Shown here one piece after another: positions 22,205-33,879 of a stretch of 64,000 bases of DNA. Location of the stretch: positions 20,768,898-20,832,897 of the forward strand of contig NC_092577.1 of the NCBI RefSeq assembly GCF_037975245.1, written 5' to 3'. The position numbers and the translations under genes were made by a program. Within the stretch, counting starts at the first letter, position 1; each line of letters opens with the position of its first letter. The notes beneath the pieces were generated by a model. The model was not told where the DNA came from and made no database searches. It worked only from the letters and a program-made list of their open reading frames with translations. The stretch is from Apostichopus japonicus (Eukaryota > Echinodermata > Holothuroidea > Aspidochirotida > Stichopodidae).

Positions 22205-22940
22205 CAACGAAAAAAAAAAAACCTAAATCCAGTCTCCTTCATGGCATCTCTCTTATCTCCTTCTGTTGCATTTACCAATTATCCCTTGTATGTAAGCAGA
22301 AAATCTCCTTTCTCAAATTTTGTTTGGGGTAAAAATAGCTCTTCCTGAAAGACAAGGACACAAAAATTAATTGATTTTCTGTTGCGAGAATAATTTTCAT
22401 TTTCACGTAAGCGTAATTGCTTGTCATACTGCTTCTTTCCTTCAATTTTATCTTTCTTTCTCTATGCTGCGCTTAATTTGTGTAAACACCAAATATTGCT
22501 GGCTCATGTCTATGGAAAGTCTCTTTCAGTCTTAAATATCTACCCCTCCGAATGGCTAACCCACATTAGCATGACAGACAAATATAACTCGCCAGTGATA
22601 TTTAGTCATGCTTCAACGGAAAAAAACCTAATTCCAGTCTCCTTCATGGCATCTCTCTTATCTCCTTCTGTTGCATTTACCAATTATCCCTTGTAAGTAA
22701 GCAGAAAATCTCCTTTCTCAAAATTAATTGATTTTCTGTTGCCAGAATAATTTTGATTTTCACGTAAGTCTAATTGCTTGTCATTTCTGCTTCTTTCCTT
22801 CCTCCAATTCTGTCTTTCTTCCTCTATGCTGCGCTTAATTTGTGTAAACACCAAATATTGCTGGCTCATGTCTATGGAAAGTCTCTTTCAGTCTTACATA
22901 TCTACCCCCCTCCGAATGGCTAACCCACATGAACACGACA
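22205..22940. repeat. roughly 370-bp segment duplicated in tandem
   Basis: Copy 1 (about 22205-22577) and copy 2 (about 22614-22940) share long stretches such as CCAGTCTCCTTCATGGCATC and ACACCAAATATTGCTGGCTC. Copy 2 lacks about 50 bp present in copy 1 near 22320-22365. A conserved minus-strand reading (MSQQYLVFTQIKRSIE) occurs in both, but it is frameshifted between copies, so coding is doubtful. Confidence 0.8.
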
Positions 22941-25672
22941 AGACATAATCCTTAGATTTTCAAGCACGAGGAGAGATGATGAACCATATGCATACATGCA
23001 TGCAGTCTGGTATGATAGCCCTCAATGGGAGAGATGTATGCCATCATTGTCAATTTAAACCCAGCATATCTGTGTTTATTGCCACTGAGATGATAAATGT
23101 TCTGTTAGAAAACACGAAGTCTGTAATTTACTGTTACAATAGTCACTTTTTGGTAGTAACTTTTGAACTTTAACTGTTAACGACTACTTAACTTGCTATA
23201 CAGCAAAGTGTCTTAATACCACTTTTAAAATATTTGGAAATGTCTGAAAATTTGATCATCTTCTTTGTAAAAGTTTGGTGTGGTCTACTTAAATACTAAT
23301 TTTTGTATGTATGATTTACTAGAGATCTTGCTTCCATGAGATCAATTTTATTTGCAACATGCTGGTTTGAAAGGGGCACTGTCGAAAGTTGTATGCCCTC
23401 CCAGAATGATGTTTAGTAGGATTTCAATCCTAGTCTTACTACAATATCAGTGACAATGCATTCAGTTAATAGGAATAAATAATCATAAATGTGAACAAGA
23501 TTTTAATTGCTATAGTGTAAGGGGGTTTAGTTTGAATAGTTTCTTCTTCAAGAATCAAGAGTGTGGATCGACCGAAAGGACTTTGTAATAAGAACACCAC
23601 ATTTCTTGACAAAGGCACCCCATAATTGGACCTACTTTAAATTAGTTCTGGACCCCAAATAACATTCAGCAGTGTATTTTGTTTATTTAACAACAGTTTA
23701 TTTCCAAGCTTTAAGCTGCGTTTTTGAAGAGGACAATTTCCATTTCAAAATTTCATAGAATTAAGGTCTCCCTTAACTTTTCAGACAAAGTGAAGTAATG
23801 CTTGCCCCAGGCAGAAATTTTGAAGCTAGGTACCCGACTGGTCCGACCCGGCGGCATACCAGGTACCTGATTTTTGGCCTGCCCAACTATTTCTTTCACC
23901 AACATGCCACCTGCACAAGTTTGTAAATCATTACATCTGTTACCATTTTAACAGAAAAGATCACTTGATTATTAATGTCTAGATATTGATTATAAACTTT
24001 GAAAGTAGAAAATATCCCTTTTTGTTTGCTTGCTCATTTCAAAAGTAAAATAGCATTTGCATCTTACAAGCGCATAAGCAGATCTCCATTGCCGTAGTAG
24101 TACTATGTACCAAATGTGATATAAATTTGTAGAACCCTCAGCAGTCTGAAAAGACACCTGTTTTGCTTTCCCAGTGGTGAAGTTCTAAATGGTGCATGTT
24201 AATGGAAATTGGGTTTGTAGAAGAATTTTTGAAAGTTTACTGCTCCATCGTTTGTGCCAGTTCTGGTAAAAGCATTTGACTGTAGGCCTTCATGTCAAGA
24301 ACATTACACTGGGTTGTATTAACTGTGTACAGTTTTGTTTGAAAATTCATGAACATGATTTTCTGAGATTTTGCTTTCTCCTTTATTGGGTTAAGCAGGA
24401 TGTTGATATTTTTGTGATTTGCCAATTCAGTAAGTGCAGGATATTACAAGAAAGTGCCTAATCAGATCATGAGTAATGAAAAAATGATTATTTACAAACA
24501 AAAAGGGAAATTGACCAATGGCTGAAACTGATAATAATTTTGAAACAATGCAGCATCAACTCAAGGAATACCCCTTAGGGAGAATAAACCATGGATCATT
24601 ACCCCCACTTCTCACCAGCATATGATTCAATAATCTGTGTACAATTTGTCATCTTATAAGCAATTTTTAACAACACACAACTCTAAGCATTTAAAATGAT
24701 TCCAATGATTGAAACTCAACTCGAAAACGTCAAAGTTATCGAATGATTGTTACATTAATGTTTCCTATAAAGATCGACCATTGCATAACACAGCGCGAGA
24801 TCGATCTAGATCGACGTGATGACGTCAATGGACCCTTAATTCCCATACGATTTACTTAATAGTAGATAGAAATTCCACACAAAGAGTGCACTCATAGTTA
24901 TAATCCATTCAATTCAAAGATTCATTAACACAATATATGTGTTAATACCTTGTAACATTTTCTTCATCAGAAAGATAGGAAACAAAAGTGTTATGTACTG
25001 GACAGAAGTAATATTGTGATTCTTACCTTTGATGGGAAAAATTTTCATGACAAAACCTTCTTGGTCGTCCATTATCTGCATGTGTCCTGTGAGGTAAAAA
25101 TCAAGCAATAGCTTTGACTCTTAGATGTTACCTTAAAGCACAATAAATAAGTTTAGAAACATGTTTCAAAAGTATGAGAATGTTAGTATTGTGTTTGAAA
25201 GAGGAACATTCTTTAAGGATGGATATTTCAAATATACTTTGAACAGTAGCGAACGTGATGTCATCTTGGTAAATGCAGATTGCGGCATAACCAACACTAC
25301 ATACAGTTCCTACAATAGTCACAACAAAAACTGCGTTTAAATACAGATTGATGGGAGTGCTAAAACTATATGCCAGGATAACGTCATTCACAAAATAAAT
25401 TGGTGCTCTTGGTGAAAGACTAGTGAATTTAATAACCAGAATGCAAAATGCATTGAGGTTTCGATGACTTCAATGCACTAGACTTCTGCTTGTTAGTATA
25501 ACCAGAACTACCTGTTTACAATAACACTATGGCATGGTAACACAGGTCAGTCTGTACATGGTTATACACACCTCCATCAACAACAGTAGGGTTCTTGTAC
25601 TCAATGTTATGAATCCGCACACCAAGTATTACAAACCAAACCGTTCCGTTTTGGTTCAGAGTTCAGTTCAGT
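22941..25672. other. non-coding, one weak exon candidate
   Basis: No supported gene. A 60-bp minus-strand segment at about 25030-25091 is bounded by an acceptor (TTTTTACCTCACAG) and a donor (GTAAGAATC) and reads HMQIMDDQEGFVMKIFPIK in one frame. It could be an exon but has no recognised homology. Confidence 0.35.
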
Positions 25673-27478
25673 TCTCGTGTAGTGCGGACGTGTTTTTCGG
25701 CTGCTCTCCACTTTTCGTTGACCACACCTTTTTGTGTTTTTACGTTGGCCTTTCATTAGTTTGCAGTTTGTGTTAGTGTTAGTGTAGTTTGTGTGTTTCT
25801 TTCGTTTTGGTTTTTGTATAGGTGCGTGGCTTTGCCACACCCCTAGCTGTCATGGCGGCTCGCCGTGACAGCAAAATCGTATTGTTGAGTTTTTCGGGGG
25901 AGGCTAAGGTCGTCCCCGGACAAGTTTTTCCAGTTTTGCGTTCTGTTGGTTTAAAAGTCCCTGGAGAGGTTGACGCGCTTCAGCGTAAACCTCCCGGGGT
26001 ATGAATTGTTTTGATGTTCGTTTTATCTCGGAGGCTGCCCGCGTCCGAGGCGTCCATGTGTTGGAGGGAGTCGAGGGACTGAAGGTCACACCGTATGACA
26101 GTTCGGTGTGGGTGACAGTCCTCCATCTCCCTCTTGACATGTCTGAACAGGTTGTTGTGCGGACACTGGGGCGTTTTGGGAAAGTGACCGGCTACGAGGA
26201 GCCGGAATTCCTTGAATGTAAAGGTGTCAAGACCGGGACTAGACGAGTTAGAATCGAACTCAAGTCCGATATCCCCTCTACCTTGTGGGCTAATGGGCAC
26301 AGGGCCCACACTGCATATCCGGGCCAGCCTCGCACTTGTTGGAGGTGTGGGCTGGAAGGGCATGAGGCCAGGTTGTGCCCGAACAAGCGGTGTAGCCGCT
26401 GTTTACAGGTTGGGCATACCTGGCCGAGTGTAAAGGGGATATCGTTTGCAACTCGTGTGGGAAAACGGGCCATCTCGCCCGTTTATGCCCAGACCGCTCA
26501 TACGCCGCGAGAGTGGCTACGGACGTGGTTGAAGCGGTCCCTGTCCCGGCCTCTGACACCGTACCACATGATGCTCCTGTCATCGCCCCAGCGTCCGACA
26601 CTAGCGCCCCGATGGAGGCTTTGTTCCCCCTTTCGTGTCCGACCTCTCCCCTGATCGAACTTGCCGAGACTGCCAGCCTGCCCACTGAGGCAGAGCAGGA
26701 CAAAACGGCGGAGATGGTACTAGCGGAGTGGCACGCGGCGCAGGATGCCGCTTGTACTGGTTCACCGGTAGCTACGCCCGCTATCGGTGAGACATTAAGT
26801 GGCCCAGATTGTGACTCGCCAAAGGAGGACTGCACTACAGCCTTATTAGTTGTGGCTAAGGAGTCCTCCGATTGGTTTGATGAGACAAAACAGGCCACTG
26901 ATCTCATTGACTCGAGTGGCCCTTCCACCCTACCCGCAGCCGCTTCCGCTATACCGGACACGATGGTCGCTAGTGGACCTCCTGTTCCTGACAGGGAGGT
27001 CCACTCGATCAAGGTTGACGAGGAGTTAAGAACTCTGCTCCCTCGTAAGAAAAGGGGGAATACTGTTAGGGGCTTGAAAAGACCCGTATTGGGAAAATTT
27101 CGCAGGTAATGCGCAAGCCTGTCGTCTGCTATCGGGACGGCGTACCCCGGATGAATTTTGGAGTTAGTTAGTTCTTATGTGTGGGGTGGGGGGATTGTGT
27201 GGTCCTTACATAATATGGGTTGGGGGTTTTCTGTTTGTGGTTTGGTGTTGGCTTTTTGGGGCTGGTTTGTGGAGCTTTATTGTTTTGGTTCTGTTAGCCT
27301 TTGGGTCCGTGTCCTTTTCACGTCACGTTAAACGCTATATTTTATACATTTGTGGGTTAGTGAGAGATTTCTGTTTGTGGGTTTTCAGTTTGGTTTTTGG
27401 TGTTTGTTAAACAGACTGGGATTGTTTTTGGTTTTGTTGACCTTTGGTCCGTGTCCGTTTCTTTGCACGTAAAAAGCA
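25673..27478 (+). mobile_element. ORF1-only LINE derivative, full-length (half-LINE)
   Basis: The left end has the LINE 5' signature (GTAGTGCGGACGTGTTTTTC); about 180 bp of 5' UTR lead to the ORF1 start at 25852. After the ORF1 stop at 27109 a roughly 370-bp T/G-rich tail runs to GCACGTAAAAAGCA at about 27478. A short stem (GACC TTT GGTC) lies about 30 bp before the end, comparable to the stem near the 3' end of the complete LINE. No endonuclease or reverse transcriptase is encoded. With the copy at 18.7-19.9 kb this defines a distinct ORF1-plus-tail structure, analogous in layout to mammalian HAL1 half-L1 elements. Confidence 0.8.
25852..27109 (+). pseudogene. LINE ORF1, CCHC zinc-knuckle RNA-binding protein
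   Basis: The start MAARRDSKIVLLSFSGEAKV is shared with other copies. The central part (DVRFISEAARVRGVHV; VWVTVLHLPLDMSEQVVVRTL) resembles the RNA-recognition-like core of Tx1/L1 ORF1 proteins. Zinc knuckles follow (CWRCGLEGHEARLC; NKRCSRCLQVGHT). The last 200 residues are acidic and proline/serine-rich and end KKRGNTVRGLKRPVLGKFRR. Two frame breaks (near 26000 and 26420) divide it. ORF1 proteins bind LINE RNA and help target-primed reverse transcription; this copy cannot make a full product as read. Confidence 0.8.
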
Positions 27479-27736
27479 CAACCACAGTACAGTATATACT
27501 GCACATCTGTAACAATACAGCGGTACTTAAAATATCTTCAGGTGTCCCAAGTTGGTGTTGGATAAAATCAAAGGAGAGTTAATGAAACCTAAAATGTTGT
27601 CCTACACTGTACAACATTATAGTCCATCACCTACCTGTAAACTGAGCAGAAAAGTGGTGTACTAATGTCTCCCAGTCCCCAAATGATGTAACACCCTACC
27701 CTTACTGTATCTCCATTCACCTGTGGTTTTCTGTAG

Positions 27737-27865
27737 AGAACCTCTTTAATAGCGGCACCACTTTCATCAAGAGGTTGGTCCTTCTTTTACCCTTCAACCC
27801 CTTTTCTGGATCTGAAACTTCTGGGGAACTTGCTTTACATGCCACCCCGTGTGTTGTTACAGCTG
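27737..27865 (+). CDS. exon of a SAMD3-like/uncharacterised multigene family
   Basis: Acceptor TTTTCTGTAG, donor CTG/GTAAGT. The open frame reads NLFNSGTTFIKRLVLLLPFN and ends LALHATPCVVTAG in phase 1, joining in frame to the exon at 28088. The combination recalls C-terminal parts of SAMD3-like proteins that are repeated in fish and invertebrate genomes; this is from memory. Upstream exons were not found: the sequence to the left is LINE-derived. Confidence 0.5.
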
Positions 27866-28087
27866 GTAAGTGACATTATTGCTAAAGGGATAAACATCAT
27901 ATTTTGGGTATTGTTACCAGTGTCCTGGTACTGTATATATTTTTTATATGTACTGTATTGAAGTCAACAGTCATTTAAAAAGAAACTGCCAAAAGAACAT
28001 AATAGAGAAAAGTGGTCAAGTAAGCCAACTGCTTGTCTTGAAGATCATATATGGCTACATATTTTCATGTTTTTTTTTCCGTTTCAG

Positions 28088-28250
28088 GACAACCATGGGA
28101 AGCAAGAAGGTTTCAAGTTGCAGTAGACGGGCAGTTGATCACGACTGTATACAACCTGATATATGCGCTGTGTGTGTGGTTTTGTGCGGTTTATGTATGC
28201 AACCTCGAATACCCTGTTAACGCATCAGCTTCTGCCGAATTTATTCAAAG
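28088..28250 (+). CDS. second exon of the SAMD3-like family gene
   Basis: A polypyrimidine run and TTTCAG precede it; AAAG/GTAATG follows. The frame, continuous with the previous exon, reads QPWEARRFQVAVDGQLITTV, then a hydrophobic stretch ALCVWFCAVYVCNLEYPVN and ends AEFIQR. The pattern VDGQ ... YPxN ... FIQR is typical of the family. A possible 11-nt microexon (AAAGTACACAG, followed by GTGAGG) lies near 28480. No terminal exon is recognised before the LINE at 28745. Confidence 0.55.
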
Positions 28251-28744
28251 GTAATGTTGTAGTGTTGCTGAGTGAAATATTATAATAACTTGTTGAACTA
28301 GGCCTTAAAATTTCATTGGGGAGGGGGGTGGTTAGGGCTAACTGGTGACATGAACCTATCCAAATCCATCCATTTGTTAAAGTTAAACTAGTAAAGAGAG
28401 ACGTTTTGATGGGGAATATTTCTATAAAGATTTGTGCCGTGTCTGTTATTCACAAATTGCTTTGTATTGACCAGAAAGTACACAGGTGAGGATTTCGGAT
28501 GTAGGATGCCTTTGGATAATTGTAAAGAAGCGCAATCTTAAGGTTAAATCAATGATAAGGAGTTCGTATCTTAATTTTATTGTCTTATCTAATTCACGGC
28601 ACTTGTTGGAGAGAGCGTGCAAATAGCACAGGTTTGTATATATACCAAGAAGTGAGGTGAAATGTCGACGACCATTCCATTATCGCATATCGTGCAGTTG
28701 CCCCGGACACCTCCAAATCAACATAGGTGAATGAAATGTGATCC

Positions 28745-31392
28745 ACTACAGATTCACTTAGGCACACCTTTTAGCCGATGTCTGGAGGCATATGCACCCT
28801 TGTAGTACGGTGTATACGTGGGTGACGCCGAACGGAGAAGATGCCTCCAGGATAGATCGAGTGTATGCGCTCGTAAGTTTTAAATTGGAGGGTTGCATGA
28901 CGCGGAGCTGTCCGTTTTCTGACCATGACACTGTTGCAGCACGTTTTGCTTTGCCTTCCATTTTACCGACCGGGCGGGGCCTATGGAAGCTTAACTGGCA
29001 CATTCTTGGCGAGGCAGAGTTCCGCCAAGGTTTCGAAACCAGGTACAAAGAATGGCAAACATTGAAGCCGGCCTTTGCCTCTACATCCCAATGGTGGGAT
29101 GATGTCAAGTTGCGCATCAAACGCTACGCAATTCAGTACTGCGTGACCCGCGCACGGCGGCGGAGAGAAATTCTCCAAGCTGTGCGCTGAGGTGAAGTTT
29201 GGCGACCCCTCGGCTGTCATCGCTTTGCAGACCTTTCATGAAAAGTACAACGTTGCCCGCGTCAGGGCCTGTGTCGAAGCGGTGGAGGCTGAGAAGCGCC
29301 CTTCACTGAGGTTTTTACCAGTCCGTTAGCTCCTCGGCGGGTAACAGACGAGTCCCATCAGTGCGCGCTATTGATGGAACCGTGGTTAGCGACCCTCACG
29401 GCATTGTCCGCGTGTACACAGATTATTATTCGAGTTTCTTTACGCGTGGCAATGTGGACTTGTGGGCGCAGGCCGAATTATTCAGGGGAATCTCCAAAAA
29501 TGTTCCCAACAAGGTCAGTGATACTTTTGGGGCGGAATAACCACTGTTGAGCTTTGGAAGGCGCTTTTCGAAGATGAAGAATGGCAAGTCCCCGGGTTCG
29601 GACGGGCTTCCGAGGGAGTTCTACCGGACCTTCTGGGCTATAATCGGACCCGACATCACAGCCGTCTTCGAAGACGCCTTCCAAAACGGAATGTGAAACC
29701 AAAGTCAACGTCTGGGCATGGTTACGTTGCTGCCCAAGTCTGGGGACCATTGGATCCTCATAACAAGCGCCCGATCACCTAGTTAAATGTGGATTACAAG
29801 TTGGTGGGTAAGTCTTTGTGCAACCGCTTTGCACTGGCTATGCCGCACGTTGTGGGTGATCTCCAGACTTGTGCATTGAAGGGTCATTGCATCCAGCAGA
29901 ACTTGTGGTTCATGCGCGACTTGTCCAACTTCCTTATTGAGCGTGATCTGCGTTCATTGGTCTCTCTTGACCAGCTGAAGGCCTTTGACACGGTGGATCG
30001 CGGTTTTTGAATGAATGTATTGGAGACGTTTCAGTTCCACCCAAATATGAGGAAAGTTTCAGTTCTGTGATTGTAAATGGGTTTTGTTGAGAGGTTTTTA
30101 ACGTAGAGACGGGGGGGGTGTGCCAGGGGTGCCCTCTGTCTCCATTACTTTGTGTTTTGTTTAGCGAGGCCTCTCCCGCCTTTTGGAAAGGGACTCGAGA
30201 CTTGTTTCATTCGTTGTGCCAGGGGGTGCCAAAGTGAAATGCGTTCAATATGCAGATGACGTCACGTGTGTTTCGAGTCTGGGCTCCTTTCATGCCATCT
30301 CGCAGGATGTATCTATCTTTGATAGAGCTACCGGGGCGAAGTTGAATCCGGACAAGCCAAAGGGCCTTCGTCTTGGTTGCTGGAGATACAGAGACTTACC
30401 ATGCGGTGCGTCGTGGTCGGATCAGAATATCAAAATTAATGGTACATGGTTCGGCTACGATGCACCTTGTGATGTCACCTGGAACGAGAGGGCTGAGGTA
30501 TTTGAGACCAGTCTCAAAACCTTTGGCACCCGCTGGCTTTCGATCTTGGTGAAAGTCACCGTTATTAATCGTTTTGTTTCGCCCATCATGTGCTTTTTAC
30601 GTGACCCGCCCATCTTGTGGTTCCCGGGCGCGGTGTACCCAATTCCGCGTCGCGTCCTTGTGCGGTTGGAGAGAGCGATATTTCCATTAATTTGGTCGGG
30701 TGGTACAGAGCTTGTCAAGAGGGCGGTAATGTACCAAAAACTGGGGAGTAAATTTACTCTTTTGTGATTTAAGCAATCCTTTGTATTTGTAACTGACCCA
30801 GGGTTGCCTTGTTCATATTGTGTACGTTTTTGGGGCGGGTTGCACTTGCGTCGATGGGTCCCGGCGCTCTTTAGCATCAGAGAACCGCATAGTAGTACTC
30901 CAAGCAGGGTGATGTGTGTCATTCGCTCCGCTCTTATTGAGTTGCCCCCCGTTGACCTGTCACGGCCGGCCCTCGTTCACAGTTCCTTGCGGGATTGGGC
31001 CTTTCATGCAATTTTCGTACAGGGACGTGATCCTGCCGAAGTATGGCGTTCGGCACATTCAAGGCTGAATGGTTGCAGGCTCCGTGATCTTGCCTGGAGA
31101 ATTACACACGGTGCCTTGGGTGACCAATCTTAAAAAGGTATCATTGGCAATTGGGTGATGGACTGTGCTCGAGGACCGGCTGTGATTTTGTTCCTTTGTG
31201 TTAAGCTTGTGGGAGTGGTTTCAGACCTGGACCGACCCTGTAACGGCAGACCGTTCCTGGTCGGTAGGACGGGGCTTCGTTTTATATGGGGTAGATCCTC
31301 CAGTTTGTTCTGTTGCTGTGTTGCATCGTGTTATTTTGAAGAAACTCATTTGGAGGTACAGATGCGATATAGTTTTTACGGGTCAATTTGCC
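28745..31392 (+). mobile_element. 5'-truncated LINE ORF2 copy (Tx1/L1-like)
   Basis: It begins inside the endonuclease coding region and aligns by eye to the LINE at 45.7-50.5 kb to the end of ORF2. Endonuclease motifs are legible (ASRIDRVYALVS; SDHDTVAARFAL). Reverse transcriptase pieces include LVSLDQLKAFDTVDRG, a CQGCPLS-like stretch and CVQYADDVTCVS. At least six frame breaks make it non-functional. It ends around 31392 at AATTTGCCGGTTGCC, where a GGACAANNACCCCCC minisatellite replaces the expected 3' UTR. Confidence 0.85.
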
Positions 31393-31565
31393 GGTTGCCG
31401 GACAAATACCCCCCGGACAATCACCCCCCGGACAAAAACCCCCGAGGACGAGTACCTCCGAGGACAACTACCCCCGGGACAACTACCCCCGGACATACAC
31501 CCACGAGGAAAAATACCCCCGATGACAATTAACCCCACCCACAGCAATTACCTCCGGGAAAGCTC
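31393..31565 (+). repeat. minisatellite, GGACAANTACCCCCC-type unit
   Basis: About ten irregular 13-18-bp units (CCCCCCGGACAA / CCCCGAGGACGA variants) directly follow the LINE ORF2 copy. The reverse complement of the same unit forms the array at 52.2-52.5 kb. Confidence 0.85.
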
Positions 31566-31925
31566 TACCCGCACAAATACACCGGCACAGATACCTGACT
31601 GAGGTTAGAACCCGAACTAAACCAGAATACGCCCCCCCCCCCCAAGCGGACCTTTAGCTGGTGAACTCCGTAGTACGAAATCCCATTAGGGCCATGAAAG
31701 AAAATTGTCTTAATCTGGTATATGAGATTATTATTCTGATATATGAGATTATTATTCTGATATAAAACGTTAAAGCATATGACAATCAAAATATGCATCT
31801 TGTAATTAGAAATTGACCGGCTGATCCAGGTCTTCTATATAACCAAATTTAAAAGCAAAATAACGTAGCTGATAAAAACTGCTAATCCACAAAATCACCA
31901 AGGTTAAAGAAAAAGATGTATTAAG

Positions 31926-31972
31926 TCGGCCTGACGTTTCGACTATTTTCTACAGTCGAAATGTCAGGCCGA
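31926..31972. repeat. 19-bp inverted repeat with 9-bp loop
   Basis: TCGGCCTGACGTTTCGACT (31926-31944) and AGTCGAAATGTCAGGCCGA (31954-31972) pair with one mismatch. Confidence 0.85.
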
Positions 31973-31981
31973 TTTCTTACA

Positions 31982-32113
31982 CGTCATCGTCATCATCATC
32001 AAATAAATCGTCATCGTCATCATCATCAAATAAATCGTCATCGTCATCATCATCAAATAAATCGTCATCGTCATCATCATCAAATAAATCGTCATCATCA
32101 TCATCAAATAAAT
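31982..32113. repeat. 27-bp tandem repeat, five units
   Basis: Four perfect 27-bp units (CGTCATCGTCATCATCATC followed by AAATAAAT) and a fifth 24-bp unit. In one frame each unit reads RHRHHHQIN, but the flanks give no gene. Confidence 0.95.
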
Positions 32114-32137
32114 CGTTATACAAGATATAGCAGATAC

Positions 32138-32555
32138 GGAAGCGTAGAAGGGACATTGCATTGACGAGTTACCAACTTGACAAAACGACAATTTTCTGTA
32201 AATTGACGAGTTGTCGAGATGGTAACGTGACAAAATTCAGAAAATTGACGCTTCGACGAGAACTGATCTCGTCAATGCAACAATTTTCTGCAAATTGACG
32301 AGTTGCACAGTTACTACCATCTCGACAAGATGACAAAATTCAGAAAATTGACGTTTTGACGAGATCCTTTATCTCGTCGAAACGTCAATTTTCTGAATTT
32401 TGTCATCTTGTTGAGATGTATCTCGTCAAAACGTCAATTTTCTGAATTTTGTCATCTTGTCGAGATGGTAGTAAGTGTGCAACTCGTCAATTTGCAGAAA
32501 ATTGTCGTTTTGTCAAGTTGGTAACTCGTCAATGCAATGTCCCTTCTACGCTTCC
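32138..32555. mobile_element. 418-bp foldback (long inverted repeat) element
   Basis: The left arm GGAAGCGTAGAAGGGACATT and right arm AATGTCCCTTCTACGCTTCC are exact reverse complements. Complementarity continues inward through TGCATTGACGAGTTACCAAC. The interior is made of alternating direct and inverted copies of TTGACGAG and AAAATTCAGAAAATTGACG. ATA on each side could be a short target duplication. No coding. It would fold almost end to end as RNA or single-stranded DNA. Confidence 0.8.
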
Positions 32556-33005
32556 ATAAGCAGACTAAAAAATTAGTTTTCGAACAATAAAAGGAGTTTT
32601 CGAACAATAAAAGGAGTCGGTTAAAAAGTGATGTGTATTTTCTTTGAAAACATATGGTAGTTTTCAAGAAGCCCATATAAATATAAATTCGGTTAAACAT
32701 TTTGAAAATTGTAGCCGAAAACAGTTATATTTAGTTCAAATTCATTTTCTATATAAAAAAAGAAGATTTATAGGTCGATCAACAGAGTTTTTGTGTCGAA
32801 AAATAAGAGTTCACCAAAGAAAAACTAACTTTTTCGAATTATTGCACATACGGCTTGCCATCCCCGTCCACAGTATGCAAGACCCATTTCTCAGAAATGA
32901 AACCACGCGATTGCACTGGCCCGAACTTTTATAGCGTAGCATAACGTAGGTAAGGGGTCGTCTGTAATTTCTCAGCTAATAGTGAATCTGCTTCAATCAG
33001 CAAAT

Positions 33006-33270
33006 ATGGAAATTTTAGTGTCACAACGAGGTGGTCGAAAACTGATTTTTGAAGGTTATCTATACACACAGCAGAAGACATTGGCAGATGGTAAAGACAG
33101 CTGGGAGTGTGTCTATCGGCGTAATCATCGCAACTGCAAAGCCAGACTTAAAAACAACCGAGAATCATGTCGTCGATCGTGTTAATGAACATACCCATCC
33201 ACCCGAACCAATGGAGATAGAGGTTGAAAAAGCAGGCACTGCAATCAAACGACGTGCACGTGAAACCGAG
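33006..33270 (+). pseudogene. FLYWCH zinc-finger exon of a MULE-type transposase gene
   Basis: From the ATG at 33006 the frame gives GGRKLIFEGYLYTQQKTLAD and SWECVYRRNHRNCKARLK, then after a one-base frame change near 33150 VVDRVNEHTHPPEPMEIEVE. The Cys, Cys, His, His spacing fits FLYWCH, the DNA-binding module commonly placed N-terminal to MULE transposases. The exon ends at ACCGAG/GTAAGT in phase 0, compatible with the phase-0 acceptor at 37380. The frameshift marks decay. Confidence 0.7.
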
Positions 33271-33334
33271 GTAAGTTTCGAAGCTCATATGAAGCCACAT
33301 TTAGGGACTGTAACTCGAGGGGGAGGCAGGGACG

Positions 33335-33620
33335 TAGCTAAGGCCTGATGATTTTGTGGGGGGGGGGGGTGTAGTGGCTGAAATTCCAAGTGGATGGGTT
33401 TTGGAGCCAGAGAATTCCAACTGCCGCCTGTATTCCCCCCCCCCCCGTACTGATCGCCAACATTAACATGTTAAACGCGCGCTTAGCGCGCGAAATCTGT
33501 TTTCGATCTATTTGTACCACTTCACCACACCTGTACCTGTACCACACACCTGTACCACATATCCTGTACCACATACCTGTACCACACACCTGTACCACAT
33601 TTGTACCACTTTACAAACTT
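33335..33620. repeat. dispersed G/C-run repeat and CTGTACCACA minisatellite
   Basis: GACGTAGCTAAGGCC followed by a G13 run, then a C13 run and AACATTAACATGTTAAACGCGCG resemble half of the repeat at 38.47-38.93 kb. From about 33525 to 33609 the unit CTGTACCACAYA repeats about seven times. Confidence 0.7.
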
Positions 33621-33879
33621 ATTAATAACTCTGGTTAAGCAAGTAAGCAACTGAGTAAAGTTACCTGCTTGGAGGCTACATAGACTACTAAATACAAAAG
33701 CTATGTTAATGTAACAAAGGGGAAAAATTTGTATTTTCCAAAAATTATATTCTACTACAAAGTAAGTTACCATAAATACAGTGCTTTTTACTAAAACGCT
33801 TAATAATATTGTCAGTGGGGGGGGGGGGGGGTGGATATTTATCACTCACATGAATTTTTTTAAATTGTTCACTTCATTT

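Noticed and set aside
24914-25108. Possible exon of the SET gene (N-terminal half)
   Set aside because: Splice-like borders exist but the peptide does not match SET-domain residues expected before the NH motif.
25128-25391. Minus-strand 87-codon frame with hydrophobic segment
   Set aside because: No splice context or homology; composition typical of random AT-rich DNA.
31961-32164. His-rich repeat peptide
   Set aside because: It is only the translation of the 27-bp tandem repeat, with no gene context.
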